Under the pieces are notes generated by a model that was not told the DNA's origin, ran no database searches, and saw only the letters and a program-made list of their open reading frames with translations. DNA of 64,000 nucleotides, from contig CAZITX010000008.1 in the NCBI GenBank assembly GCA_964542305.1, positions 25,837 to 89,836 on the forward strand, read 5' to 3'. Position numbers and translations under genes: made by a program. Positions 37,599 to 46,328 of the stretch are shown one piece after another (within the stretch, counting starts at the first letter, position 1; each line of letters starts with the position of its first letter). This DNA comes from DMER64 sp964542305 (GTDB taxonomy: Bacteria; Bacteroidota; Bacteroidia; Bacteroidales; UBA932).

Positions 37599-38792
37599 AT
37601 GAAAAAGACACTCTGTTTGTACTTTCAGGTGCATCAACCTTACAGGTTACGTCAATACCGGTTCTTTGATATAGGTAAAAACCACGATTATTTTGATGAA
37701 TTTGCCAACAAGACAATTATGTCACGGGTGGCAGAGCGGTGCTACATACCTGCCAACCGTCTGATGCTGGATCTGATAAAGAAATATGACGGTGCTTTGC
37801 GGATTGCATTTTCCGTGAGCGGGATCGCCCTGGAACAAATGGAGCAATTCGCTCCGCAGGCCCTGGACTCCTTCCGGGAACTGGCAAAGACAGGTTGTGT
37901 GGAATTTCTTGCCGAGACGTATTCGCATTCCCTTTCCTCGCTAATCTCGCCCAAAAAATTCAGGGATCAGACGACTATGCACGTCAAGGCAGTGGAAAAA
38001 TATTTTGAACAAAAACCGACTGCTTTCAGGAATACGGAACTGATCTATTCAGACACCATAGGTGAAATGGTATCCGGAATGGGCTTCAGTGCCATGTTGA
38101 CAGAAGGTGCGCGGCACATTATGGGCTGGAAGAGCCCGAATTACCTTTATGTCAATGCTCTGAACCCCAAATTGAAACTACTGCTGAGGAATTTCAGGCT
38201 TAGTGACGACATCGCCTTTCGTTTTTCGGACAAGAACTGGGGAGACTGGCCTTTGACTGCCGAAAAATACGCATCCTGGGTTGCCGGAGCACTGGAAAAA
38301 GATGATATTCTGAACATATTTATGGATTACGAAAGCTTTGGTGAACACCAAAAGGCTTCTTCCGGGATATTTGACTTCCTAAGGGCATTACCAGGTATGG
38401 TTCTCAATCATTCGGGTATTGAAATGCTCACTCCCACACAAGCTGCCATAAAACACCAGCCTATCGCTCCATTGAATGTCCCCTATGCTATTTCCTGGGC
38501 AGACGAAGAAAGAGATATCAGCGCCTGGCTTGGGAATGAATTGCAGAAAGAAGCATTTGAAAATCTCTACAAAATTGAAAACCTGGTCAGGGAAAGCAAC
38601 GATACCCGGTTACAGCGGGATTTTCGCAGGCTGCAGGCCAGCGATCATTTTTATTACATGTGTACCAAATTCTTTTCGGACGGGGATGTACATAAATATT
38701 TCAATCCCTACGATACCCCGTACGAGGCATTTATTAATTATATGAACGTGCTGAGCGATATTACGCTACGCACCACTAAAAAGAAAGTATGA
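37599..38792 (+). CDS. Glycoside hydrolase family 57 (alpha-amylase/4-alpha-glucanotransferase type)
   Basis: A 397-residue GH57 protein from ATG 37599 (MKKTLCLYFQVHQPYR; the frame opens 28 codons earlier within the GT4 gene). FRNTELIY holds the nucleophile E147 and IFMDYESFGEHQ holds the acid/base D243, both characteristic. YFQVHQP near the N-terminus is the first conserved GH57 region. It is a cytosolic alpha-glucan hydrolase or transferase, since no signal peptide is present. 4-nt overlap (ATGA) with the following fusion gene. Confidence 0.93.
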   Translation: MKKTLCLYFQVHQPYRLRQYRFFDIGKNHDYFDEFANKTIMSRVAERCYIPANRLMLDLIKKYDGALRIAFSVSGIALEQMEQFAPQALDSFRELAKTGCVEFLAETYSHSLSSLISPKKFRDQTTMHVKAVEKYFEQKPTAFRNTELIYSDTIGEMVSGMGFSAMLTEGARHIMGWKSPNYLYVNALNPKLKLLLRNFRLSDDIAFRFSDKNWGDWPLTAEKYASWVAGALEKDDILNIFMDYESFGEHQKASSGIFDFLRALPGMVLNHSGIEMLTPTQAAIKHQPIAPLNVPYAISWADEERDISAWLGNELQKEAFENLYKIENLVRESNDTRLQRDFRRLQASDHFYYMCTKFFSDGDVHKYFNPYDTPYEAFINYMNVLSDITLRTTKKKV

Positions 38793-41700
38793 AGAGTGAA
38801 CTGAATCTTAGTCCCGATTATTTGTTTGAAGTGAGTTGGGAAGTTTGCAACAAGGTAGGAGGGATCCATACCGTAATTGCAACCAAGGCCTTGAATATGT
38901 CAAAAGAGATGGAAAACAGGCATATTCTCATAGGCCCTGATGTATGGAGAGAAACAAAACAAAACCCCGAGTTCCTTGAAGACCCCCGGCTGTTGCGTTC
39001 CTGGAGGGACCGTGCCGCACAGGACGGACTCAGGATACGGGTTGGACGTTGGAATGTCCCGGGAAATCCCATAGCCGTGCTGGTGGATTTCTCATCCTAT
39101 ATATCTAAAAAAGACGAAATTTTTACCGAGTTTTGGAAAAAATACAGACTGGATTCCATCAGCGGTCAATGGGATTACATTGAACCCGCCCTGTTTGGGT
39201 ATGCATCCGGGATTGTCATAGAAAGTTTCGTTCGTTTTAACCTGGCCCCCCATCACAAGAGTGTGGCCCAGTTCCACGAATGGATGACAGGGATGGGCCT
39301 GTTGTACCTGAAATCCGTAAAAATCCCGGTCGCCACAACTTTTACCACCCATGCAACTGTAGTGGGACGTTCCATTGCAGGAAACATGCTTCCCCTGTAC
39401 AATAATATGGAATTGTACAATCCGGTTGACAAGGCCCGGGAATACAATGTCATTGCCAAACATTCTTTGGAAAAAACGGCTGCTTCCTATGCCGATGCTT
39501 TTACTACAGTAAGCGACATTACGGCCAGGGAATGCAGTCATTTTCTGGAAAAGAAAGTAGACATAGTAACACCCAACGGCTTTGAAAACAGCATAACGCC
39601 CAAAGAGGAACAATTTGAAGAAACCCGCCAACAGGGAAGGCAAAAGTTGCTGGAAACGGCTTCCCGTATGCTTCACAGGGAAGTGGACCAGAACGCCTTT
39701 TTGGTTGGAATAAGCGGGCGTTATGAATACAAGAACAAAGGAATAGACGTATTTCTGGAGGCTATGGCCATGTTGGACAGGGAAAGAGGATCCGCTGATC
39801 GCGAAATTCTGGCATTTCTTATGATCCCGGCTTACCATAAAGGACCCAGAAAAAACTACGACGACCTGTTTACTACACATATTTTAAACGAACCGGAATA
39901 CGATCCGGTACTCAATGTGATGCGGGAGCAAAATTTGCAGAACTCGGAAAAGAACCATGTTAAAGTGTTTTTTATTCCCAGTTACCTGAACGGGGATGAC
40001 GGACTTATAGGAAAGACCTATTACGAATTGCTCATTGGTCTGGACCTATCCATATTTCCTTCGTATTACGAGCCTTGGGGATATACTCCTTTGGAAAGCC
40101 TTGCCTTTCGCGTACCCACCGTTACTACATCCCTGGCCGGATTCGGACTCTGGGTTGACAAAAAGTACAAGCAGGACCATCCGGCAGTTGAGATAATACA
40201 CCGGGACGACAATAACCATGAATCCGTTGTCAAAGATGTAGCTGCCGTGGTCCGGAAAATGAGCCTGTTGACACCGCAGGAAGCGGAAAAGGTGAAAGAA
40301 AATGCACGGGAGGTTTCTACAATTGCCTTATGGGACAACCAATTGAAATATTACAGGAAAGCCTATGCCATCGCTCTGGAAAAAATAGTGGAGAACATGG
40401 GCGCGTTTCCTGTCAAAAGGGATGAATGTTCAACCCTTCACAAGGATTTGCTAAGTTCTACGCCTTCCTGGTCCCCTGTTACCATACAAAAACAATTGCC
40501 ACAGAGGTTGCTTTTCCTGGAAGTGTTATCCAGAAATTTATGGTGGTCCTGGAACCAGGATGCCCGAAAACTTTTTTCGGGCATAGATCCGGAATTATGG
40601 CGCCTGGTGGAAAAGAATCCCATTGTGTTATTGGATAAAATACCTTATAAAAAATACAAAGCCCTGGAAAAGAACAAGGCGTTCCTGGAACAATTGGACA
40701 GCGTGGAAACCCGTTTCCGGGAATACATGAACGCACGTAAGGAAATGAAAGGGCCCCGCATTGCCTATTTCAGTATGGAATACGGCCTGGACTGGACCCT
40801 GAAGATCTATTCCGGAGGGTTGGGTATCCTGGCCGGGGATTACCTGAAAGAATCTTCAGACAAGGAAGTTCCCATAACCGGCATTGGATTGTTATACAGG
40901 TACGGTTATTTCAGGCAATTCCTTTCTGCTCATGGAGATCAGGTAAGCGACAGGGAAGTGATAGATTTCCAGAAAATACCTGTAATACCTGTCCGTGACA
41001 GCCAGGACAACTGGACTACCATCAGCATCGCTTTCCCCGGAAGGAATGTGTATGCCAGAATATGGCGGGTTGATATTGGGAAAACAGCATTATACCTGTT
41101 GGATACCGATTTTGAAGACAACCTGCCCGAAGACCGTCCCATTACCCACCAGCTCTACGGGGGAGATTGGGAAAACAGGCTAAAACAGGAGTTGTTGCTG
41201 GGAGTAGGAGGTATACGCGCATTACGTGCCTTGGGTATCGATTCAGATATCTACCATTGCAATGAAGGACACGCTGCTTTTACCGGATTGGAACGCATCA
41301 GAGAATACGTTATTGAAGAAAACCTTTCTTTTGAAGAAGCCAAAGAAGTAGTGAGGGCATCATCGCTTTTTACCACACACACACCGGTTCCTGCCGGTCA
41401 CGATGCCTTTACGGAAGATATGTTGCGCCCCTATTTCTCCCATTACCCGGACCGGTTAAAAACATCCTGGGAAACACTTATGGCTCTTGGTAAATCCGTC
41501 TCATGTGATGTGCATGAAAAATTTTCAATGAGCTTCCTGGCAGCGAACCTGTCTCAGGAGATCAACGGAGTGAGCAAGCTGCACGGCCAGGTAAGCCGGG
41601 AGATTCTCAATCCTCTTTGGCCGGGATACCTGCCGCAGGAATCCCATGTGGATTATGTAACCAACGGAGTGCATTACCACACCTGGACGGCTTCTGAATG

Positions 41701-43000
41701 GAAACAGGTGCATTCCCGTGTTTTTGGTCCGGACTTCGGTACCCATCATTATGACAAAGACTGTTTCAAAGAATTCTTGAACGTTGATGACCAGGAAATA
41801 TGGGAAGTCCGCAATAAGCTAAGAGCCAAACTTATGGACAGGATAATCACGGCCTTGTCCAGTACTGAAAAAGCACCAGAATTTTATTCTCCCCGGGATG
41901 TCGTATCTATCCGTGCGGCTTTGAGCAAGGATATTCTAACCATAGGTTTTGCCCGGCGTTTTGCCACTTATAAAAGGGCACACCTGTTGTTCACAAACCT
42001 GGAACGTCTGGATGCACTTGTAAACAATCCAAAACGCCCCGTACAGTTCCTCTTTGCAGGTAAAGCACATCCACACGACAAAGCCGGTCAGGACCTGATT
42101 AAACGTATAGTGGAGGTTTCCCGTATGCCCCGCTTTATGGGCAAGGTGCTTTTCCTTCCCAATTACAATATGGAAATGGCCAAGCGCCTGGTTCAGGGAG
42201 TAGATATCTGGATGAACACGCCCACGCGCCCCCTGGAAGCTTCAGGCACCAGCGGGGAAAAAGCTTCATTGAACGGAGTGATGCATTTCAGCGTTCTGGA
42301 TGGTTGGTGGGTAGAAGGATACAAACCGGGAGCCGGTTGGGCATTGTCAGAGGAAAGAACCTATGAAAACCAGGAATACCAGGACGAGATGGATGCTGCA
42401 GTGATATATAATATGCTTGAAAATGAGATAGTTCCTCTTTTCTACAAACGTAACAAAGAAGGGATCCCTGTAGAATGGATCCGGCATATAAAGAACACAG
42501 TGGCATACGTGGCAGGTAATTATACTACCAACCGTATGATGGAAGATTACGAAGTAAAGTTTTACAAGCCGCTCCAACTGCGGTATGCTCAAATGGTAAA
42601 AGACAATTATGCCCTGGCACGGGAAACGGCTTTCTGGAAACGCAAACTGGAAAGGGAATGGAATTCTCTGGAAGTGTTATCCTACACGCATCCCAACGAC
42701 AGCAAAGACATCCTGACTCTGGGAAGTGAAAGCGAATCCCGTGTAAAGATTTACCTGGGAGCGCTTTCGGCAGATGACATAGGGGTTGAGATGGTCATTA
42801 CTACCAGGGGAAAAGACGGAGAGGTCATTATAGACGATATCATTCCATACAAGCTGGAAGAAGTCAATAACGGGGAAGCCGTATATGTATGCAAACTGAC
42901 TCCCCAATCGGCAGGTTCCTATTACATAGCCTCCCGGATTTATGCAAATAACCCCAAAATGCCACACCGGCAGGATTTTCCTTTGGTAAAATGGTTGTAG
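38789..43000 (+). CDS. Fusion of GT3-type glycogen synthase and alpha-glucan phosphorylase (GT35)
   Basis: A 1403-residue two-enzyme protein. Residues 1 to about 560 resemble eukaryotic-type glycogen synthase (GT3): FEVSWEVCNKVGGIHTVIATKA at the N-terminus and YYEPWGYTPLESLAFRVPT (near 425-445) as the E-x7-E site. Residues about 590-1403 are an alpha-glucan phosphorylase: AYFSMEYGLD, YSGGLGILAGDYLK, NEGHAAF and the PLP site TSGEKASLNG with K1158. The frame is continuous, with no stop between halves. Joining a synthetic and a degradative activity in one chain is notable. ribF starts 10 bp before its end. Confidence 0.93.
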   Translation: MKSELNLSPDYLFEVSWEVCNKVGGIHTVIATKALNMSKEMENRHILIGPDVWRETKQNPEFLEDPRLLRSWRDRAAQDGLRIRVGRWNVPGNPIAVLVDFSSYISKKDEIFTEFWKKYRLDSISGQWDYIEPALFGYASGIVIESFVRFNLAPHHKSVAQFHEWMTGMGLLYLKSVKIPVATTFTTHATVVGRSIAGNMLPLYNNMELYNPVDKAREYNVIAKHSLEKTAASYADAFTTVSDITARECSHFLEKKVDIVTPNGFENSITPKEEQFEETRQQGRQKLLETASRMLHREVDQNAFLVGISGRYEYKNKGIDVFLEAMAMLDRERGSADREILAFLMIPAYHKGPRKNYDDLFTTHILNEPEYDPVLNVMREQNLQNSEKNHVKVFFIPSYLNGDDGLIGKTYYELLIGLDLSIFPSYYEPWGYTPLESLAFRVPTVTTSLAGFGLWVDKKYKQDHPAVEIIHRDDNNHESVVKDVAAVVRKMSLLTPQEAEKVKENAREVSTIALWDNQLKYYRKAYAIALEKIVENMGAFPVKRDECSTLHKDLLSSTPSWSPVTIQKQLPQRLLFLEVLSRNLWWSWNQDARKLFSGIDPELWRLVEKNPIVLLDKIPYKKYKALEKNKAFLEQLDSVETRFREYMNARKEMKGPRIAYFSMEYGLDWTLKIYSGGLGILAGDYLKESSDKEVPITGIGLLYRYGYFRQFLSAHGDQVSDREVIDFQKIPVIPVRDSQDNWTTISIAFPGRNVYARIWRVDIGKTALYLLDTDFEDNLPEDRPITHQLYGGDWENRLKQELLLGVGGIRALRALGIDSDIYHCNEGHAAFTGLERIREYVIEENLSFEEAKEVVRASSLFTTHTPVPAGHDAFTEDMLRPYFSHYPDRLKTSWETLMALGKSVSCDVHEKFSMSFLAANLSQEINGVSKLHGQVSREILNPLWPGYLPQESHVDYVTNGVHYHTWTASEWKQVHSRVFGPDFGTHHYDKDCFKEFLNVDDQEIWEVRNKLRAKLMDRIITALSSTEKAPEFYSPRDVVSIRAALSKDILTIGFARRFATYKRAHLLFTNLERLDALVNNPKRPVQFLFAGKAHPHDKAGQDLIKRIVEVSRMPRFMGKVLFLPNYNMEMAKRLVQGVDIWMNTPTRPLEASGTSGEKASLNGVMHFSVLDGWWVEGYKPGAGWALSEERTYENQEYQDEMDAAVIYNMLENEIVPLFYKRNKEGIPVEWIRHIKNTVAYVAGNYTTNRMMEDYEVKFYKPLQLRYAQMVKDNYALARETAFWKRKLEREWNSLEVLSYTHPNDSKDILTLGSESESRVKIYLGALSADDIGVEMVITTRGKDGEVIIDDIIPYKLEEVNNGEAVYVCKLTPQSAGSYYIASRIYANNPKMPHRQDFPLVKWL

Positions 43001-43869
43001 CGGCAACAGGTTTTTTTGACGGAGTCCATCTGGGACATAAAGCCGTTTTGTCTGCGCTGGTAGAAACAGCACGGCAACAAGGCGGCAAAAGCCTGGTGGT
43101 TTCTTTTTGGCCCCATCCCAGGGCTGTTCTGCAACAGGATGCCCAAAGATTCCGGTTGCTTACTACCCTTGAAGAGAAAAAGAAAATGATCCTGGATATT
43201 GGGGTGGATGACTTTCATATCATTCCTTTTACCCGGGATTTTTCGGCACTTCCGGCCGGATCTTTTTTCAGGGATTACCTTTTGGACCATTACGGAGTGC
43301 AGATCCTGGTTGCCGGGTACAACCACAGGCTGGGTTGTGACGGTGTTTACGATCCTTCCAAAATGGATCTTCAGGCCGGGCAAATGGGGCTTCAAATCAT
43401 CAGGGTTCCCGAATTTGTTACCCCTGAAAAGGAACACATCAGCTCCACAAAGATCCGGGCAGCCATTTCTGCCGGGAACATGGAATCTGCAAACAGGTGG
43501 CTGGGCTATCCGTATACCTTACACGGTGTTGTAGTGGAAGGAAACCGCATTGGAAGGACACTGGGTTTTCCCACTGCCAATATGCAACTTTACGAACCAT
43601 TGAAACAAGTCCCTGCCAACGGCGTATACAAGGTAGAAGCCCAGGTCAACGGCAGGTGGTACCACGGTATGATGAATATTGGATTCCGGCCTACTGTCGC
43701 CAATAATTTGGAACATACCATTGAAACCCATATCTTTGACTTTGATGATGATATTTACGGGCTGGACATTACAGTCCGGGTACTGAAGCACCACAGGCAG
43801 GAAATCGCATTTCCTTCACTGGATGCCCTAAAAGAACAACTTAACAAAGACAAACAAGCATTGCTATGA
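42991..43869 (+). CDS. ribF: Bifunctional riboflavin kinase/FAD synthetase
   Basis: Makes FMN and FAD. In 292 residues the nucleotidyltransferase domain has FFDGVHLGHKAVL and ISSTKIRAAISAG, and the riboflavin kinase domain has GRTLGFPTANM and the GVYKV block. The protein starts directly at the first beta-strand (MVVAATGFFDGVH), about 15-20 residues shorter than most homologues, because the ATG lies in the 3' end of the phosphorylase gene. It overlaps the next small gene by 4 bp. Confidence 0.95.
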   Translation: MVVAATGFFDGVHLGHKAVLSALVETARQQGGKSLVVSFWPHPRAVLQQDAQRFRLLTTLEEKKKMILDIGVDDFHIIPFTRDFSALPAGSFFRDYLLDHYGVQILVAGYNHRLGCDGVYDPSKMDLQAGQMGLQIIRVPEFVTPEKEHISSTKIRAAISAGNMESANRWLGYPYTLHGVVVEGNRIGRTLGFPTANMQLYEPLKQVPANGVYKVEAQVNGRWYHGMMNIGFRPTVANNLEHTIETHIFDFDDDIYGLDITVRVLKHHRQEIAFPSLDALKEQLNKDKQALL

Positions 43870-44219
43870 ATTCCGAAACCCTGGTAACCTTGTTATTGAG
43901 CGTACTGGCCATAACCTTCGGGATCATAAACGCCCGGCAAAAAAAGCGGAACGCCTCTGCTTCACCTCCCGTACGCCGTGATCAAAATTATGCCGAGGAA
44001 TCCGAATTACCCCGGGAATACACGTTTCAGGCCTCCAAACCCACCATTGAAGGCAACGCGATCCCCGAGGAAGGCATACCGGCCACCTCTTCAGACGAGG
44101 TAACGGAGCCTCACGTTCATAAAAAGACCGTAAATGAGCAAAAAAAATACGGGTTCAACGCAAAAGAAGCAGTCCTTTATTCGGAAATCCTGAAACCGAA
44201 GTTCGACGAATTTGGTTGA
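43866..44219 (+). CDS. Small membrane-anchored protein of unknown function
   Basis: A 117-residue protein: one N-terminal TM helix (TLVTLLLSVLAITFGIINA), a long polar, probably disordered linker, and a short C-terminal motif GFNAKEAVLYSEILKPKF. From memory, small Bacteroidota proteins often end in a similar F-x-x-x-x-A-V-x-Y-S-E-I-L motif. ATGA overlap with ribF supports translation. The last codons contain the -33 element of the greA promoter. Function unknown. Confidence 0.7.
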   Translation: MNSETLVTLLLSVLAITFGIINARQKKRNASASPPVRRDQNYAEESELPREYTFQASKPTIEGNAIPEEGIPATSSDEVTEPHVHKKTVNEQKKYGFNAKEAVLYSEILKPKFDEFG

Positions 44220-44242
44220 TTCATAAAGAAGTATTATATTTG
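44211..44242 (+). promoter_or_regulatory. Consensus Bacteroidota promoter of greA
   Basis: TTTG (44211-44214), 20-nt spacer, TATATTTG (44235-44242). Transcription should start near 44248, at the base of a long palindrome. The -33 element lies inside the 3' end of the preceding gene. Confidence 0.75.
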
Positions 44243-44246
44243 TCAT

Positions 44247-44278
44247 AAGAAGAGTCCTGCACGTGCAGGATTCTTCTT
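44247..44278 (+). promoter_or_regulatory. 16-bp perfect hairpin in greA 5' leader
   Basis: Arms 44247-44262 and 44263-44278 pair along all 16 positions (one G-U), centred on GCACGTGC. No T-run follows directly (TTCTTCTTCT belongs to the right arm and just beyond), so it is a weak terminator candidate. It would form the 5' end of the greA mRNA. Confidence 0.75.
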
Positions 44279-44301
44279 CTGCTTTAATTAACAAGAACGT
44301 T

Positions 44302-44775
44302 ATGACCAAGACTCATTATCTCACAGCCGAAGGACTGGAGAAATTAAAAGAAGAATTGCACCGTTTGACTTCCGTGGAACGTGAAGCCGCTGCCCGTGCC
44401 ATTGCCGAAGCCCGGGACAAGGGAGACTTGTCCGAGAATGCCGAGTATGATGCGGCAAAAGACGCACAGGGATTGCTGGAGCTGAAAATCTCGAAATTGC
44501 AGAATCTGATCGCAAACGCCAGGGTAGTGGATGAATCCCGGCTCAATACACATACCGTTCAGATTATGAACAAGGTAAAAATTCGCAACATGAAAGATAA
44601 ATCGATCCTGGAAGTTACGTTGGTAGGGGAGAGTGAGGCTAACCTGGAAGAGCGCAAACTGGCCGTTTCATCTCCCATCGGGAAAGGATTGCTGGGAAAA
44701 AAGAAAGGTGAAATTGCACAGGTTCAGACTCCTTCCGGGATCATTGAATTTGAAATTCTTGAAATATCAATCTGA
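44302..44775 (+). CDS. greA: Transcription elongation factor GreA
   Basis: Rescues backtracked RNA polymerase. 157 residues from the ATG at 44302 (MTKTHYLTAEGLEKLKEEL); the frame extends 13 codons upstream, through the hairpin. The coiled-coil tip residues GDLSENAEYDAAKD are intact, and the C-terminal domain has SPIGKGLLGKKKGE. The HIT gene follows after 1 nt. Confidence 0.96.
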   Translation: MTKTHYLTAEGLEKLKEELHRLTSVEREAAARAIAEARDKGDLSENAEYDAAKDAQGLLELKISKLQNLIANARVVDESRLNTHTVQIMNKVKIRNMKDKSILEVTLVGESEANLEERKLAVSSPIGKGLLGKKKGEIAQVQTPSGIIEFEILEISI

Positions 44776-44776
44776 T

Positions 44777-45172
44777 ATGGCCAGTATATTTTCACGAATC
44801 ATTGCCGGAGAGATTCCTTCCTACAAGGTAGCAGAGGACGACCGGTTTTTTGCTTTCCTGGACATCAATCCCAAACAGCCGGGTCATACACTGGTCGTTC
44901 CCAAACAGGAAACGGATTACATATTTGACCTGGATCCGGAACAGTTGGGAGACTTGTTCCGTTTTGCCCAACGGGTAGCACGTGCCATAGCACAGGCCAT
45001 CCCCTGCAAAAGGGTAGGAGTAGGTGTGTTGGGCCTGGAAGTACCGCATGCTCATATACATCTGATCCCCATGCAGTCTGAAAAAGACATGAACCTAAGC
45101 AACCCGGTATGCTCTGTTCCTGAAGAAGAAATGCAGCGTATCTGCCGTTCCATTGCCGCAAAATTCGAATAA
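44777..45172 (+). CDS. HIT family nucleotide-binding hydrolase
   Basis: 131 residues from ATG 44777, MASIFSRIIAGEIPSYKV, the Hint-like N-terminus. The histidine triad HAHIHLIPM and GHTLVVPKQE are clear. Hydrolyses AMP-linked substrates (purine nucleoside phosphoramidates). The earlier opening of this frame lies inside greA and is not the start. Followed after 7 nt by the DUF4369 lipoprotein gene. Confidence 0.94.
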   Translation: MASIFSRIIAGEIPSYKVAEDDRFFAFLDINPKQPGHTLVVPKQETDYIFDLDPEQLGDLFRFAQRVARAIAQAIPCKRVGVGVLGLEVPHAHIHLIPMQSEKDMNLSNPVCSVPEEEMQRICRSIAAKFE

Positions 45173-45179
45173 TACCACT

Positions 45180-46328
45180 ATGAAATATTTTAAAATCTTT
45201 TTTGCCGCCGCCGTTTTAGGATCGGTGCTGCTTACATCGTGCAACGAAGGCAAGATCATCCGGATTAATGGAACTGTTAAGGATTTTCCGCAGGAGGCAT
45301 CCCTGGTCCTGAAACGCCTTGACTTTACAACGGAAGCTGTACTGGACACCCTCGCAGTCCGGGAAGGCGGAAGTTTCAGTTATCGATTTGAAGCGGGAAA
45401 CGACATGCCCGGTTACTATTACCTTTATAACGGCAATAAAAGGATTGCAGGACTTATACTTCAAAATGGAACGGAAGTAACTCTGGAAGTTACACTGGAT
45501 GGGAAAATACTTAAACTGGAAGGATCCCCGGAATCGCTCCTGCTACAGGAAGCAAATAAGAATCTGGAAAAAGCAGCCGCAAGATTCGATTCCCTTTACA
45601 CACGTTACGAAAATGCTCCTGAAAAGGAAAAAGAAGCACTCAGCCTTGAATTGGGACGTCTTTTTGTGAAATACAAACAGGAAACCATCCGGTTTTTATA
45701 CGAACATCCGCGTTCTTTTGTAAACACATCCGTAGTATTTCAGTCTTTGCCGCGTCAGGTATATGTTTTTTCGGATACCCGGGACGCTGCCTTATTGCAG
45801 CGCGTTTACGATTCCTTATACGTGGATTACCCGCTTTCACCCTATGTGAACGCCGTAAGAGACCGTTACGAAAGCATGCAGAAGGCAATGCAGATGGAAG
45901 AGGCCTTTTTAAATGCAGATGTCGCAGATTTTCCGAATATTTGTTTACCGGGATTAGACGGGCAAAACGTATGTTTATCTTCTTTGCAGGGAAAAACCAT
46001 AATACTTTCTTTCTGGCATTCTGGCAATGTTGACATGAGACTGGACAACCCGGAATTGCAGGAAATTTATGACAGGTATGCCCCGCGCGGCCTGGAGATT
46101 TACCAGGTTGCCCTGGATACGGATAAAACCGCCTGGGCTACGGCGGTAAGGGAACAGTCTTTGCCCTGGATCAGTGTGTGCGACGGGTTGGGTATCTATT
46201 CACCGGCCGTGACAACGTACAATGTGGTGGAAATACCCACTTTCTTTATTATTGACAAGGAAGGCAATATCCTTCAAAGATTGAGCAATGTACAGGAAGT
46301 AATCCGGAATGTCAGAAACCTGTTTTAG
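45180..46328 (+). CDS. DUF4369 / thioredoxin-fold lipoprotein without CxxC
   Basis: A 382-residue exported lipoprotein: lipobox LLTSC near residue 20, then a DUF4369 beta-domain (IRINGTVKDFPQEASLVLKRLD), a helical middle and a C-terminal TlpA/AhpC-like thioredoxin fold (about 250-382; CLPGLDGQNVCLSSLQGKTIILSFW). The position of the usual WCxxC is FWHSGNVDMR, so both redox cysteines are missing; the conserved cis-Pro region VVEIPTFFIID is kept. A non-redox binding role is likely, by inference. It overlaps tsaB on the other strand by 17 bp. Confidence 0.85.
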   Translation: MKYFKIFFAAAVLGSVLLTSCNEGKIIRINGTVKDFPQEASLVLKRLDFTTEAVLDTLAVREGGSFSYRFEAGNDMPGYYYLYNGNKRIAGLILQNGTEVTLEVTLDGKILKLEGSPESLLLQEANKNLEKAAARFDSLYTRYENAPEKEKEALSLELGRLFVKYKQETIRFLYEHPRSFVNTSVVFQSLPRQVYVFSDTRDAALLQRVYDSLYVDYPLSPYVNAVRDRYESMQKAMQMEEAFLNADVADFPNICLPGLDGQNVCLSSLQGKTIILSFWHSGNVDMRLDNPELQEIYDRYAPRGLEIYQVALDTDKTAWATAVREQSLPWISVCDGLGIYSPAVTTYNVVEIPTFFIIDKEGNILQRLSNVQEVIRNVRNLF

